The notes below the pieces were generated by a model. It was not told where the DNA came from, searched no databases, and saw nothing but the letters and a program-made list of their open reading frames with translations. Shown piece by piece: positions 46,296-58,140 of a stretch of 64,000 nucleotides of DNA. Every line of letters begins with the position of its first letter. The stretch's first letter is position 1. The position numbers and the translations under genes were made by a program. This DNA comes from Dipteris shenzhenensis (lineage: Eukaryota > Polypodiophyta > Polypodiopsida > Gleicheniales), in NCBI GenBank assembly GCA_047967505.1, contig CM106540.1. The stretch is one strand, 5' to 3'.

Positions 46296-46505
46296 CAGTT
46301 AAACAAGTCACAGATAAACATCTAAGATATCTCTAGCTGCCAATGAATGCCATTCTAGTTTCCTAAGAAAGTCCTAAGACACCCTACACTTGGGCCCGAT
46401 GAAAATGGATTGGTGGTTCTCCTACAATTGATTAAACAAGTCAAAGTTAAATATATGATATATCTCCAAGTGCCGATGAATGCCATTGTAGTTTCTGAAG
46501 AAAAT
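46296..46505 (+). repeat. Diverged direct repeat (~80 bp, two copies)
   Basis: The block taaacaagtca.ag.taaa followed by gatatctc, gccaatgaatgccatt and tagttt is present at 46,296 and 46,428. Confidence 0.65.
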
Positions 46506-47760
46506 CCATAAGCTTTTCTTTTGGAGGATCTAGCACACTCGGGCTCTATAATCGATCCATCTACAAGCACAACCATAAAACAAAGGGATGATGAGCTTCA
46601 AAACAATCATGAATGGATGAGAAATGCAACAAGGGAAACCCAATGCGATGAGGGAATCTGAATTGACAGAGGGGCCATAATGAACATTGTAGTGATCTAA
46701 ACAAAAAAGCAAATAAGATAAGACCAGATAGGTCTCATAGTTCGAGACACACAACACATTTTCTCAACTACCATGAATTATGCTATGACAATATGGAGCT
46801 TCTTGAAGTCAAATTGGGTAGAATTTGAAAGATTGATTTGGTCTTTCATGTGGGTATATTCTAGAAGAAGGTGCTGATATAAAAATGCACCATATTCCTT
46901 GGGAGCCCGTTAAAATCCTTAAGCTACAAGGGGGTCTCAATCTACCTTTTCATCAGACTTCAAAACAGATCCCTTATTTGCAAATGGTTACCATGGCTCT
47001 TTACTTGAAATTACCCTTGGGTAGACATATTAAAATAATTCCTCATTGAGAAGGGACAAGGTATTAAGGGTTTGGTTTCATGGATGGGCCTCTCATGGTA
47101 CGATCGATGCCTCTTAGGCTTAGAAGGGCACAAATTGTTGGGAATTTTGCATGCCCATCCATCCAAAATTTCTCCAACAAACATGAACTATCCAAGGACA
47201 GTAAAAAAGTTCAAATTATACCCATGCAAAAATGCATTCCCATTTGACACTTGACCCAAGTTCCATGATGGACAACAATTGCCATTTTTTGCACCTATGT
47301 ACTAGGCATGTGCATAAATTGGGAATTTCACTTGCAAATCCACCCGAATGGTCTCTGCAACTTGTGTAGATACAAACATTAGTCAAATGAGGATGCATAC
47401 AAAGATGCATTACATCTTACACATAACCATTTCATGACAGTCCTCAAATGAGATGTTTTTTGCACATATGCACCATGCATGTGCACAACTTGGGAATTTT
47501 GCATGCCCATCCTACCAAACTATCTTTAATGGGGACATGACACTTTACAAGACCTTAAAAATAGTTCAAATCATAACCATGAAAATTTTCATGTCCATTT
47601 AATACTTGGCCATCTCTCTCTCTCTCTCCACAGATAAAGTCAAATTGCAATCACTTCATGCAAGTTTCTTGTACATACTTTCATTTTCTTGTGGATAATG
47701 GTTGCTTGGCCTTTATGCTTAACTTCTATGTTACTAATGAGCTAATCTATCTAACTTTTA
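46506..47760. other. No gene recognised
   Basis: Mostly unique AT-rich DNA. A repeated gcacatatgcaccatgcatgtgcacaacttgggaatttt-like segment occurs at about 47,285 and 47,460. A short (CT)n tract is at 47,613-47,628. Confidence 0.4.
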
Positions 47761-47836
47761 CAATCTTTCAATGGGGGTTATAGCTCAGCCTTTATCCTTG
47801 ACTTTTGGCTAAGCACAATGATCTATGAGTTATGGG

Positions 47837-48105
47837 CTCGGGGGGTGGCTCGCAGGGTTCACCTAAAAACATTTAGTCTACCACGTGCATTCAAAAGGAG
47901 GGGTATTTTAATCCAACTATTTGGAAAAATTTAACAAAATTACAATAACATGAGGGGGTTTTTTATTCAATTTTTGAAAAAATTCACTTTGTTCATAAGT
48001 AAAGAGGAGTGTTTTTATTGTGGAAGAAATTTTAGTTGAGGGGTTTTCTTAATACCCTTTGAACGCATGTGATACATAAGGTTTCTTAGTAGTGCACCCC
48101 CCGAG
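47837..48105. mobile_element. MITE, 269 bp, hAT-like, perfect 8-bp TSD
   Basis: Begins ctcggggggtgg and ends gcaccccccgag, with imperfect inverted termini each containing a CACGTG-like or cgcatgtg box about 35 bp in. It is flanked by gttatggg at 47,829-47,836 and 48,106-48,113. The next tandem unit shows the uninterrupted gttatggggcatca, i.e. the empty site. No coding capacity. Confidence 0.88.
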
Positions 48106-48373
48106 GTTATGGGGCATCAGGGCAAAGCTACAATCCCTTGAAGTATTTAAAATATCTGTCTTACATAATGTAATCTGTCCATGGGAATTTTGGCTTGGAT
48201 TTGATGCTTGGCTTCTAGCTCATCATCAGCTCGGTGTTATGGGGCATCAAGTCCAAGTTGTACTCTCTTCAAGAAAGTTATCTTTGTCTTACATATTGCA
48301 ATATTCTTTGGTATTATGTTTTGGCCTTTATGCTTGACTTCTAGCTACATCAATGAGATAGGGGTTGTGGGCA

Positions 48374-48633
48374 CTTGAGGGGTGCACTAGTACTAAGAAA
48401 CCCTACGTATCACGTGCGTTCAAAGGGTATTGAAAAAACCCCTCAACTAAAATTCAGCCCACAATAAAAACACCCCTCTTTACATATGATCTAAGTGATT
48501 TTTTTCACAAATTGAATTAAAAAACCCCTCCTGTTATTGTAATTCTGTTAAATTTTTTCAAAAAGTTGGATTAAAATACCCCTCCTTTTGAATGCATGTG
48601 GTGCACTAAATCTTTTAAGGTGAACACCCCAAG
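48374..48633. mobile_element. MITE, 260 bp, same family, decayed termini
   Basis: Begins cttgaggggtgcact and ends gtgaacaccccaag. The interior is an inverted relative of the 47,837 copy (aaaacccctcaactaaaatt, aatacccctccttttgaatg). Flanks tgtgggca and gtggggca match at five of eight positions, so the duplication is degraded. Confidence 0.75.
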
Positions 48634-48735
48634 GTGGGGCATCAAGGTAAAGTTGCAATCCTTCTACTTGCTACAATCTTTCCATGGAGGTTATAGCTTG
48701 GCTTTTATGCTTGACTTTTGGCTCAACATTGAGGT

Positions 48736-50112
48736 GATAGTTTCCCCTCTTTCAATCTCTTTTTCCCTCCTTTCCTTCTCTTCTTTTTTCCCTCTTTCAA
48801 TCTCTTTTTCCCTCTTTCTTCTCTTATGTTTATGCTCTTTTTCCCTCTTCTTTTTCCCCTCTTTCAATCTCTTTTCCTCTTTTCCTCTCTCTTTCCCTCC
48901 CTCTTTCCCCTCTTTCAATCTATTTTTCTCTCTTTTCCTCTTATGCATAAGCATAAGCATATGTCTCCTTCTCTTATGCTCATGCATAAGCATCAGCATG
49001 AGCATATGTCTCCTTCTCTTATGCTCATGCATAAGCATAAGCATACGCATGAGCATATGTCTCCGTCTCTTATGCTTATGCGTATGCATGAGCATATGTC
49101 TCCCTCTTTCAATCTCTTTTCCTCTTTTCCTCTCTCTTTCCCCCCCTCTTTCCTCTCTTTCAATCTCTTTTTCTCTCTTTTTCTTTTATGCTTATATGCT
49201 CATGCATAAGCATGAGCATATGTCTCTTTCTCCTTCTCCTTCTCCTTCTTCTCTTTTCCTCCTTTCCTCTCTCTTTCCCCCCCTCTGTTCCCTCTTTCAA
49301 TGTCTTTTCATAAGCATATGTATTTGCTTATGCATAAGCATAAGCATATGTCTCATATGCTCATCCTCATGCATAAGCATAAGCATAAGCATGAGCATAT
49401 ATTGTCTCCTTCTCTTATGCTTATGCTTATGCATGAGCATATGTCTCCTTCTCCTTCTCCTTCTCCTTCTTATGTTTATGCTCTTTTCCCCTCTTCTTTT
49501 TCCCCTCTTTCAATATCTTTTCCTCTTTTCCTCTCTCTTTCCCCCCCTCTTTTCCCTCTTTCAATATCTTTTTCTCTCTTTTTCTTTTATGCTTAAGCTT
49601 TCTCTCTTTTTCTTTTATGCTTATATGTTCATGCATGAGCATATGTCTCCTTCTCCTTCTCCTTCTCCTTCTCCTTCTCCTTCTCTTTCTCTTCTTTTCC
49701 TCCTTTCCTCTCTCTTTCCCCCCCTCTTTTCCCTCTTTCAATCTCTTTTCATAAGCATATGTATTTGCCTATGCATAAGCATAAGCATATGTCTCCTTCT
49801 CTTATGCTTATGCATAAGCATAAGCATAAGCATGAGCATATGTCTCCTTCTCCTTTCCTTCTTTCAATCTCTTTTTCTCCTCTTCCTCCTTTCCTTCTCT
49901 CATGAGCATGTCTCATTTTCCTCTTTTCCTCTCTCTTTCTCCCCCTCTTCCCCCTCTTTCGATCTCTTTTCATAAGCATATGTATTTGCATATGCTTAAG
50001 CTTTCTCTCTTTTCCTTTTATGCTCATATGCTCATGCATAAGCATAAGCATAAGCATGAGCATGAGCATAAGCTTTCTCCCCCTCTTCCCCCTCCTTCGA
50101 TCATAAGCATAT
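48736..50112 (+). repeat. CT-rich and cataagcataagcatatgtctcc minisatellite
   Basis: Alternating blocks of ctctttcaatctctttttcc and of cataagcataagcatgagcatatgtctcc, with local palindromes such as ttatgcttatgcataagcat. It would fold into many hairpins. Long open frames on both strands result from low stop density. Confidence 0.88.
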
Positions 50113-50491
50113 GTATTTGCCTATGCCTATGCATATGCTTATGTTTGTTTTTTGTTTTTTGTTTTCATGTTTGTGTCTACATTAGACATGGGATCACGTC
50201 GTAATTTGTATGAGGCGTGCTATTGCTTTTAGGGTCCACATTATAATTATCTATTAGAAATTCATGTTAGCATCTACATAGATTTTATTTCTTGATTTTT
50301 TTGCATTTGTTTTTGTAATGATTATCGAGTGTTAACGTAATGCATTACGATTGGACCTAGATATCTCAATTACTTAATTGCTATGCATTGGTTTTCGTAT
50401 GTACAAGTTGTGACTCATTATGGTAGTAGAACCTCACGAGTGCTTACGTTATGATTGTTGTGTGAATTAGATCTATACCTCTACCTTCCTC

Positions 50492-51150
50492 ATGGCAACC
50501 ACCCCTTCAAAGAAAGAGAGAGACACTTGGAGAATCGAGCTGCAACAACTTGTCCGTAGGGTATGCGTTCGACATATTATAACATTGAGTGATGAGAAAA
50601 TAAGAGACATTCTGCATACCAACAAGTCTAAGCTGGATGAAATGCATCAGCGCATACTTGTTCAATTTGACTGTAGCTGGATGAGGTAAGGATAGGTGGA
50701 GCGGAGAGAGGAGAAAGTGGATGTACTAAATTTTCTACCTAGAGTGCTGGGTGATATAGTTGCACATGGGAATGGTAAAGTAGTTAGAGCCCTTAACAAA
50801 TGCGGCAAGGTCAAAGTTGGATAGGTGGCTCATAGAATAGAAGGAATCCCGTGTTGCTCTTCATAGGAAAAATGGAAAGGAAAAAGGTGTGGCCGATATA
50901 CTATCGAATGTCACCAAGCAATTTTACACCCAAGTTGCTAGTGGCTCATTAAAAAAATAGACATGAGCAGTTAAGACGAGAAGGCACAAATAGACTTGTG
51001 CACGAAGTTTGCCGACATGTGCTCTACAAAGGTACACTTCTTACTAGTTGCATTGACAATTCTTGAGGAATTAGGTTGGGGGGTGGAAGGAAAAGTGTAC
51101 CGGGTTAAGATAGAGGGTGTGCCAGGTTTCAAGCCAACCCTATCTTGAGC
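50492..51150 (+). pseudogene. Unrecognised possible gene fragment
   Basis: ATG 50,492 opens 66 codons (MATTPSKKERDTWRIELQQL...) ending near a GTAAGG donor-like site at about 50,687. Further open pieces downstream (KVDVLNFLPRVLGDI near 50,715; KFADMCSTKVHFLLVAL near 51,005) are in the same strand with interrupting stops. Amino-acid composition is protein-like and the region is not repetitive, which suggests a decayed gene. I do not recognise the family. Confidence 0.35.
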
Positions 51151-51654
51151 TGTGCTTGCATCCTAGTCCCTGAGCCATGAAATATACCCTGACAAAATTT
51201 TCACTTCCATTTGGATGCAGATAGAGTGACATATCTTCTACTATCATCACTTTTATGTCCTCATGTCTCAGGAGCCATGATATCTTACAAATAGGAGGCT
51301 GTAATATATAGCAAGAAAACCATAGTTAGCCATTCATTCAATCATTTTATTTATGAAACTATAAGAAGAAGAACTTAACACAACATTTATATAGATGATC
51401 CTAGATTCATCATGATGCCTCACAATTCAAGCAATTGTAGATTACCACTAATTTCCACAACTCAAAGGTCATTGCTACTCAAATAACTCCTAAAATAAAG
51501 TAGTTTAAGAGTTTGTTGAATTCTACATATACGGGTGGCATAAAGATACACCTTTTTTTTAATGATGTAGAGAGACTATTTCTTATGATTCCTCTCATCC
51601 TAATCCATCTTATAGAGGCCAATCCATAATCCCTCTGGAATGATAGTAGCAAGT

Positions 51655-51985
51655 AGAAGGATTGCAACTTTACCCTAATGCCCCACAACTCCGAGCTCAC
51701 TTTGAGCTCACTGATAAGCTAGAAGTCAAGCATAATGGCTGAGCCATAATCCCAAATAAATTGCAATATGTAAGACAAAGATAAGTTGCTTGAAGTGATT
51801 GCAACTTGGCACTGACACCCTATAACCCCTAGCTCATTCGATGATCTATAAGTCAAGCATAAAAGCCAACCATGGAAACATTACATTGCATAAGGCAAAT
51901 ATATTTTAAATACTTGAAGGAATTGTAGATTTTTAATGATGCCACACAACTCATAGCTCATAGTTGAACTAAAAGTCATGCATAA
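51655..51985 (-). repeat. Inverted copies of the ~130-bp unit at 47.8-48.7 kb
   Basis: The minus strand reads ggggcatt agggtaaagttgcaatcc, then tatgcttgacttctagct and related words, in at least two to three units. Together with the purine tract at 52.26 kb it mirrors the order unit-then-CT-block at 48.1-49.3 kb. Confidence 0.65.
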
Positions 51986-52261
51986 AGGCTGAGCTATAAT
52001 CTACTTTGTAAGTGTTGTTGTAAGTGTTTTCTATCATTCTAATTCATTGGGTTTTAGCATTGCATCCTAATGGATCAAGTGTATGACATCGTTGGAGTTA
52101 TGAAATACCACATTGAAAATCCTTTTGTACATTGGAATATATGTTTAATAAAAATATATTAACAATTGAAAGAATATACAAGTTATTTCAAGCAATCAAT
52201 AAATCTCAATCTTTTAATCCTAAACCTAGGTGTCACTATTTGTACCTTTAGAAAATATCTT

Positions 52262-52440
52262 GGGAAAAGAGATTGAAAGAGGGAAAAAAGAAGAGAAGGA
52301 AAGGAGGGAAAAAGAGATTGAAAGAGGGGGAAAATGAAGAGGGGAAAAGAGATTGAAAGAGGGGAAAAAGAAGAGAAGGAAGAGGAGAAAAGAGGGAAAG
52401 AAGAGGGAAGAGAGGGGAAGAGAGGGGAAGAGAGGGTTCC
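52262..52440 (-). repeat. Purine-rich tract, inverted relative of the 48.7-49.3 kb CT blocks
   Basis: gggaaaaagagattgaaagagg is repeated; it is the exact complement of the cctctttcaatctctttttccc word of the 48.7-kb satellite. Confidence 0.75.
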
Positions 52441-53071
52441 TACACCCATCACTGTAGCTAGTGCTAAAGGCGCTAGCTGCAGGCCAATGCAAATAACAAA
52501 AATAATAAAAGGAAAAAAGACGAAGCACTTTCTTACCTGAAATAGTCCCACTCGGTGTTTTGTGGACTAGCCCTACAAAAGAGAGGAAACATACCATTTT
52601 TCAAATAACTAGTTAGGAAAAGGAGGAGTTTAAAGAAGCAACTTCTCAAAGGGATTGGATTGAGGAGACAAGGAAACAGAGGAGGAAGAGAAATACAAAA
52701 AAGACTAGAAGAGGTGAGTCTTCTTTCTTTCACAAAATCTCGTTTTTTGTCTTTAACCCTTGAAAATCAAGCATGAAAACTAGCACATAGCCTTAGCAAT
52801 ACAAGGAGAAACATGATTCAACACTCACAAAACGAAATCTCACAAAAAACAAATTTACATTGCTCAAAGAGACTCACCTTCTTGAAAAACTTCTTTTCAC
52901 ACAAGCAAAGAGGGAGAAGGGTGAAGAGGAAGCACAAGTGTTAGGAGAGAGGGAGAAGGGTGAAGAGGGAGCACAAGTATTAGGAGAGGGGTGAGTAGTG
53001 GTGAGGAGTGGAGAATGGAGAGGAGGAAAGCGAGGTCGTCAGATATAGGTGGGAGGAGAGATTTCTTCTCT
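52441..53071. other. Spacer between satellites and CACTA element
   Basis: Purine-rich stretches (gagggagaagggtgaagagg repeated at about 52,910 and 52,950) without a recognisable gene. Confidence 0.4.
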
Positions 53072-53110
53072 CACTATAGAGATTGCTAAAAAAAGCGCCG
53101 CGTTGTGGGG
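53072..53110 (+). mobile_element. Probable 5' terminus of a CACTA element
   Basis: CACTATAGAGATTGCTAAAA begins at 53,072 and is followed by aaagcgccgcg. This resembles plant CACTA ends (CACTA, then a purine-rich stretch and gctaaaa.cg.cgc). It lies 270 bp upstream of a CACTA transposase gene. The matching TAGTG 3' end was not found. Confidence 0.6.
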
Positions 53111-53121
53111 TTTCAGGTCAG

Positions 53122-53229
53122 TCGCTATATAGCGATGTTTCTATTTAAAAGAGTCGCTATATAGAGATGGAGCAGAGCAAATCTTCGCTATATAGTTACG
53201 AAATAGAGCAAAACGTCGCTATATAGCGA
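53122..53229 (+). promoter_or_regulatory. Subterminal array of TCGCTATATAGCGA palindromes, 31-bp period
   Basis: Sites are 53,122-53,135 (perfect), 53,154-53,167 (one mismatch), 53,185-53,198 (two mismatches) and 53,216-53,229 (perfect); offsets are 32, 31 and 31 bp. The array lies between the CACTA terminus and the transposase ATG. In known CACTA elements, subterminal repeats bind the TnpA-type protein; the role here is inferred from position. Confidence 0.8.
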
Positions 53230-53342
53230 CGCTACGCTTCAGAACACTTATTGTTTAAAGTTAAAAAAGAAGCTCATAGATGCTATTTTATTACTGTTAA
53301 TATATTTCCTTGCAACTTATGTTGTGATTTTATAAGTGTGTA

Positions 53343-56300
53343 GATGGAAGGGATGAGTGGAAGCTTGTCAGATGATGCGCCAATGCCCGGGAGCACAAAG
53401 TGGCTTACAGAGAGGTTGTATCGTCATTGCACTCATTGCAAGCGAGAAGTATGACATCAACGTCGTATTATCATGCACCACTTGCGAATGTATGGGGAGG
53501 AGCACGAACCAATACCCACTGTTGGTGTTGCACATGTTGATGGATTATCAGTAAGTGAAAGCTATTTAAGTTCGTGGTTAATATTGGATACCATTATGAT
53601 ACGAAACCTTGAGACAAGATCTTATATTTACACGAAATCTTAAAATAGGATGAGGAGGCTGACGAGGGTACGCATATACCTTCACACTTTGAGCAAGACT
53701 ATAGTCTCTCAGATGATGACGAGGGTATGGTTGACATGATGGATTCTATTTTTAGGGGCACTACATCCCATGTACATGTGATGAGTCTGAGGTCAAAATG
53801 CGAGAGTTGCAATCAACACAGTTGTACGAGGGTGCTAGGATGTCTAAACTACATGCTTGTCTCTCAATCTTGAATCTGCAAGTAAAGTATGGGTGGTCGG
53901 ATACAAGTGTCTCGGCCTTAATGAGGTTAGCTCTTGCATTAATTTGACTCATTATTTGGATATTGTTTGTTTTGAGAATCATCAAGTATGGATTAGTGCA
54001 CCAAATCATCATTATTCAAAGCCTATGTATGTTTGAATTGTGATAGGTTGCTCCAGAAGATGTTGCCTGCACCAAATACCATGCCCGCATCAAGAGATGA
54101 AGTGAAGAAGATGCTAACAATGGTGGGTATGGATTATGATACCATCCATGCTTGCCGTAATGACTGTATTCTCTTTCGTCGTGAGCATGGAGATTTGGCT
54201 AGTTGTCCGAAATGTGGAGAACAACGATATAGAGATGACTTGCAGGGTGAGCAGATACTGGTAAAGGTCTTGAGACACTTTCCCATCATTGCAAGAATAT
54301 AGCACATGTTCCGATGCAAATAATGCAAATGCATAGTGGAGTTGATGACATGGCATGCATCTCATTGGTCCACTGATGACACATTGAGGATTCCCGTAGA
54401 TTGTGTAGCTTGGAAGCACATAGACAATCAGTGGCTGGACTTTGTGAGGGAGCCACGCAACTTACATCTTGGGCTTGCCATGGACGGTGTGAATCCTTTC
54501 AGGTTATGCTCGACATCTTACATATGAGGAAAAATGTTTATGAAGGTCATGCTCGATACCTTCTGTTGGACCATCTCGCATGTGGAGGTCAACTTGATCC
54601 ACCACCATCATATTTGAAGACAAGTGACTGGATTCAGGCTTGGAGGGTGAATGTAGAGGGACCTCCTCCTAGTATGAAGAGGCTATCGATCTTTCATGAG
54701 CTTCCTTATTGGGGTCAGTTACAAATCAATCATCTCTTGGATCCCATGCATATCTTCAAGAATGTGGGGGCTTCTATTTGGGCACACTTGGTTGGTTCCA
54801 AAGACTTGAGAGGAGTGCGAGAAGACTTGCGTGCTATGAATAGGATGTCTCGTTTGTGGCCCCAAGTGCATGCTTTGGGAAAAGTTGTCCTCTCGAAGGC
54901 AACGTGGATCCTCTCTAAGAGGGAGGCGGCAGTGGTCAAGGCGGACATTGCCTCTTTTCAAACACCGACAGGGTACATTCGTTCTTTGAAAGGAGCATTT
55001 TCAAAGGACAATAAGCTTAGTGGGCTCAAGTCCCATGATTGGCACAAGGTCTTACAAGTATTCTAAGTTGTAGAATTAGTGTACCGATAATCGTGATGCA
55101 TTAGCGTAATTATGATTATGTTATATTGTTGACATGACTTCTATGTTGCTTTGATAGTTCATCCTCCCAATTACAATAAAAGGGTGCTTACAAGAAGATG
55201 TTAGAAATGCTATATTCAAGATCAGTGGTATTGTGAGGTATGCTTACTATCAAATGGCATTGATTGCATTTTCTTCAATTTAAGCTGAATAATCTGTAGA
55301 CTGATTATGAAAATATCTTACATGGGCATGTGAAATAGGTGGATATCTCAAAAAGAGATCTCCATATCAAGAATCGAGAAGGCTAGGGTGGAATCCATCA
55401 AAGCCGTATGCTTGCTTGAGAAGCACTTTCCCTCGAGCATTATCTCGGGGGGGTCACTCATCATATGTAACCCTATCACGTGAGTTCAACAGAAGGATAT
55501 TTTAAATTTTTAAAATTTACAGAAATAAATATACATAAGGGACTATTTAAAATAGTTTTGGAAAAAATTTACAGATTTGTATAGAAAATGGGCACATTTT
55601 ATTAATGAAAAATTTACAGATAAGGGATTTTAGAAATAGGCCTTGAACGCACGTGATATAGAGGGTTTATACATAGTGAACCCCCCGAGAGCATTATGAC
55701 AACTCAAGTTCACTTGCTTGTGCACATAGTTGATGAGGTGGCTATTGCAGGTACCGTTCATAGTTGGCATGGCAGAGGGATGGCTTGTGCAAGAGTCATT
55801 AGTATATATCACAGAGTTTCTTGCATCCACGGATCCCGATATGCTGCAAGCTTGGCATAACAAGGATGATAATCGCATCGTTGGTGAGGTTCCCCAAAGA
55901 AAAGGGATTGAAAGAAGGATGAGCGAAGAGCAAATGGAGAAATTCAATAAGTTTTGTATCCTCAATAGCAAGGAGATACAGAAGTGGATTGAGAGATATG
56001 AAGTGGCCAAAGCAGAAAGAATAAATGCAAGGATGAGATTCAGAGTAATGTACCGGCAATCGCAACCATATCCATGGGATTTGGCTCTTCTCCCCACTCA
56101 CATGTCACTTGATTGGCTACAACTGGCTCTATGTAAAGCCGAACGTGATGGAGAGACAATAGACAAGCGTGAGCAAGAGTTATCATCTGGATGTATGATG
56201 CATGTAAGTTTCTTACCTCTTGACATAATTAAGTAATTATTTGTGGCAATATACGCTATAAAATAGATGCATCTTCATTGTTTTAATGATGCTCTTTTAT

Positions 56301-57035
56301 AGTACAAAAAGGATAGTGCATTATGGTCAAATGGACGATATTTTCACGTGGAACACATCAATTCAAAGAGAGTCACATATGATTGTGGATTCATGGCTAA
56401 CTTCACACAAGATAGCCGAGCAAGTGCTTTGGATACCAATCTTCTCTCCTCACAGTTGGATTATTGTGGAACCATACGCAAAATCTATGATGTTGATTTT
56501 AGACGATTTAGTATTTTCATTCTTGATGTAAAATGGTTTAGAACTATTTACAATGGTCCCCATGCGACAGTGAGAAAAGATAGTAGTGGTTTCTTTGCAA
56601 TAGACTCCACCAAACATTGGACCGATGAAAGTGATACTTTTGTTCTTCCCGAGCACTGTGAGCAGGTGCATACTAATGATTTAACTAATCGAAGCTTTCA
56701 TTTTTAAAGATCCATTGATACATGTACTTAAGCATAATTTCATATATATAATTGATGACATTTGGCACCCATCTTCAATATAGGTGGTTTTTCATCCGGA
56801 TCATTTTGATCCAAGATGGTGGTACATGATCCAAGTTGCACCATGAAGTAAGCAAATTTTTGAAGATAGAGATGTGGATATGGAGATGCCACTAGCAATG
56901 CCAGATCCAATTGATCCAGATGAATCTAGCGAAGAAGATGAAGATCACAATATGAGCCAAGAGCAAGATGCGCATAATGACATCGCACAGGAGGAAGATG
57001 GAGATCACGATATTGATGGTGGTCCGTGTGCTTGA
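53343..57035 (+). pseudogene. CACTA (En/Spm) transposase gene (Tnp2, DUF4218, DUF4216 regions), decayed
   Basis: Exon 1 (53,343-53,550, donor GTAAGTG) holds the N-terminal WLTERLYRH and HHLRMYGEEHEP motifs and a TGA at 53,452-53,454. Later exons show WSDTSVSALM, YDTIHACRNDCILF, SCPKCGEQRY (54,200), then TAG 54,300-54,302 and TAA 54,321-54,323, TWHASHW, LGLAMDGVNPF (54,470), LDPMHIFKNV (54,738), and GLKSHDWHKVLQ (55,020). The DUF4218 part reads FILPITIKGCLQEDV, then HFPSSI, where a MITE interrupts, then VHLLVHIVDEVAIAG. EGWLVQESLVYITEF follows, then a DUF4216-like exon with CGTIRKIYDVDFRRF and VKWFRTIYNG (56,460-56,560), and an acidic tail. Stops and frame changes show it is dead. The family call is firm. 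Confidence 0.88.
55444..55689. mobile_element. MITE, 246 bp, inserted in the CACTA gene, perfect 8-bp TSD
   Basis: Termini ctcgggggggtcact and agtgaaccccccgag; CACGTG boxes occur near both ends. The 8-bp duplication agcattat is at 55,436-55,443 and 55,690-55,697. Removing the element and one duplicate rejoins HFPSSI to MTTQVHLLVHIVDE in frame, so it landed in coding sequence. It is near-identical to 60,625-60,870. Confidence 0.93.
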
Positions 57036-57785
57036 TTAGTGTAAGCTATTGCAAGGCTCTTGCTATCCTTGCCACCTCAAGCTTGTGAATGGCTGTGAAC
57101 TGGAGTCGGTGAGGGCGTCCAACTTTTTCTTTTTGGAGTACTTCCGAACCGATGATCGAGAGGTTGAAGGTTGCCCGTACCTAGTCCTGAGAGGCAGTCG
57201 ATAGAGTGAGTGAGGAAAAGCGAGCAGGCCCAAAAAAGCGAGCGAGCTTTTCTGCAATTTCCTTATCGAGGTACTCGACATAGCTTTGTGGAAACCACTA
57301 TTTGGGAAGATTCTTGAAAATAAACTTATGTTACTATGTGTAACTATACCAATATTGCGAATTATAGTCTACCTTAACTTCCAATTGGAGCCATACTCAC
57401 ATTATGTAACAATAATATGTGGGTTTGAAAGAAACCGAATTTCCACTCCAAAGCGGATTCCATTACTGATACAACAAATCTTTTGCATTTGAAATGGGTC
57501 TTATTATCAAACTCCTTCAATAATCAAAACACTTCACCCATATGCAGGGGAAAAAAATTGTCTGTAGACTTCATAGCATGGGATTGCATCAACACTTATA
57601 ACATTGAAAATGGTTCTTCTTATTAAAAGTGTTATCAACCATGAAAGTTCACCTGTATGTTGAAAAACCCAAGTGTCATTTATGACATTCAAAATTGTTC
57701 TTGCAACCATCCTGTAGTTCCTAGAGATTTTGCCCATACTTCCAACCCCTTCCCTTAAACCACTAAGAGGTATCTAATAGTTTTA
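57036..57785. other. No gene recognised
   Basis: Downstream flank of the CACTA gene. No TAGTG terminus matching the 5' end was identified. The short open frames lack motifs. Confidence 0.4.
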
Positions 57786-58140
57786 TAGAACACTTGAGAT
57801 ATCATCACCTCCTAATACAAAACCATTATTACTATTTGTAGAACACTTGAGATATCATCACCTCTTAATACAAAACCATTCTTACTATTTGTAGAACACT
57901 TGAGATATCATCACTCCTTCCCTTCAGCCACTAAGAGGTACCTAATACTTTTGTAGAACACTTGAACCATTCTTACTATTTGTAGAACACTTGAGATATC
58001 ATCACCTTTTAATACAAAACCATTCTTACGGTTTGTATAACACTTGAGATATCATCACCTCTTAATATAAGACCATTCTTAGTATTTGTAGATCACTTTA
58101 GATATCATCGCCTCTTAATACAAGACCATTCTTACTATTT
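57786..58140 (+). repeat. ~52-bp tandem repeat
   Basis: Units of gtagaacacttgagatatca, tcacctcttaatacaaa and accattcttactattt occur about six times, with one interrupted by a cttcccttcagccactaagagg insert also seen at 57,745. Confidence 0.85.

Larger units (their letters stand above)
47765..48735 (+). repeat. ~130-bp tandem units (ttatggggcatca...atgcttgacttctagct) split by two MITEs
   Basis: Units contain gttatggggcatca, aaagttgcaat, a tcttacat..tgcaat block and gcctttatgcttgacttctagctcat. Copies are at about 47,765, 48,106, 48,234 and 48,634. Inverted relatives lie at 51,655-51,985. Confidence 0.7.

Noticed and set aside
48596-49975. 459-codon open frame rich in Ser, Leu and Phe
   Set aside because: Low-complexity CT and cataagcat repeats; the frame begins inside a MITE end.
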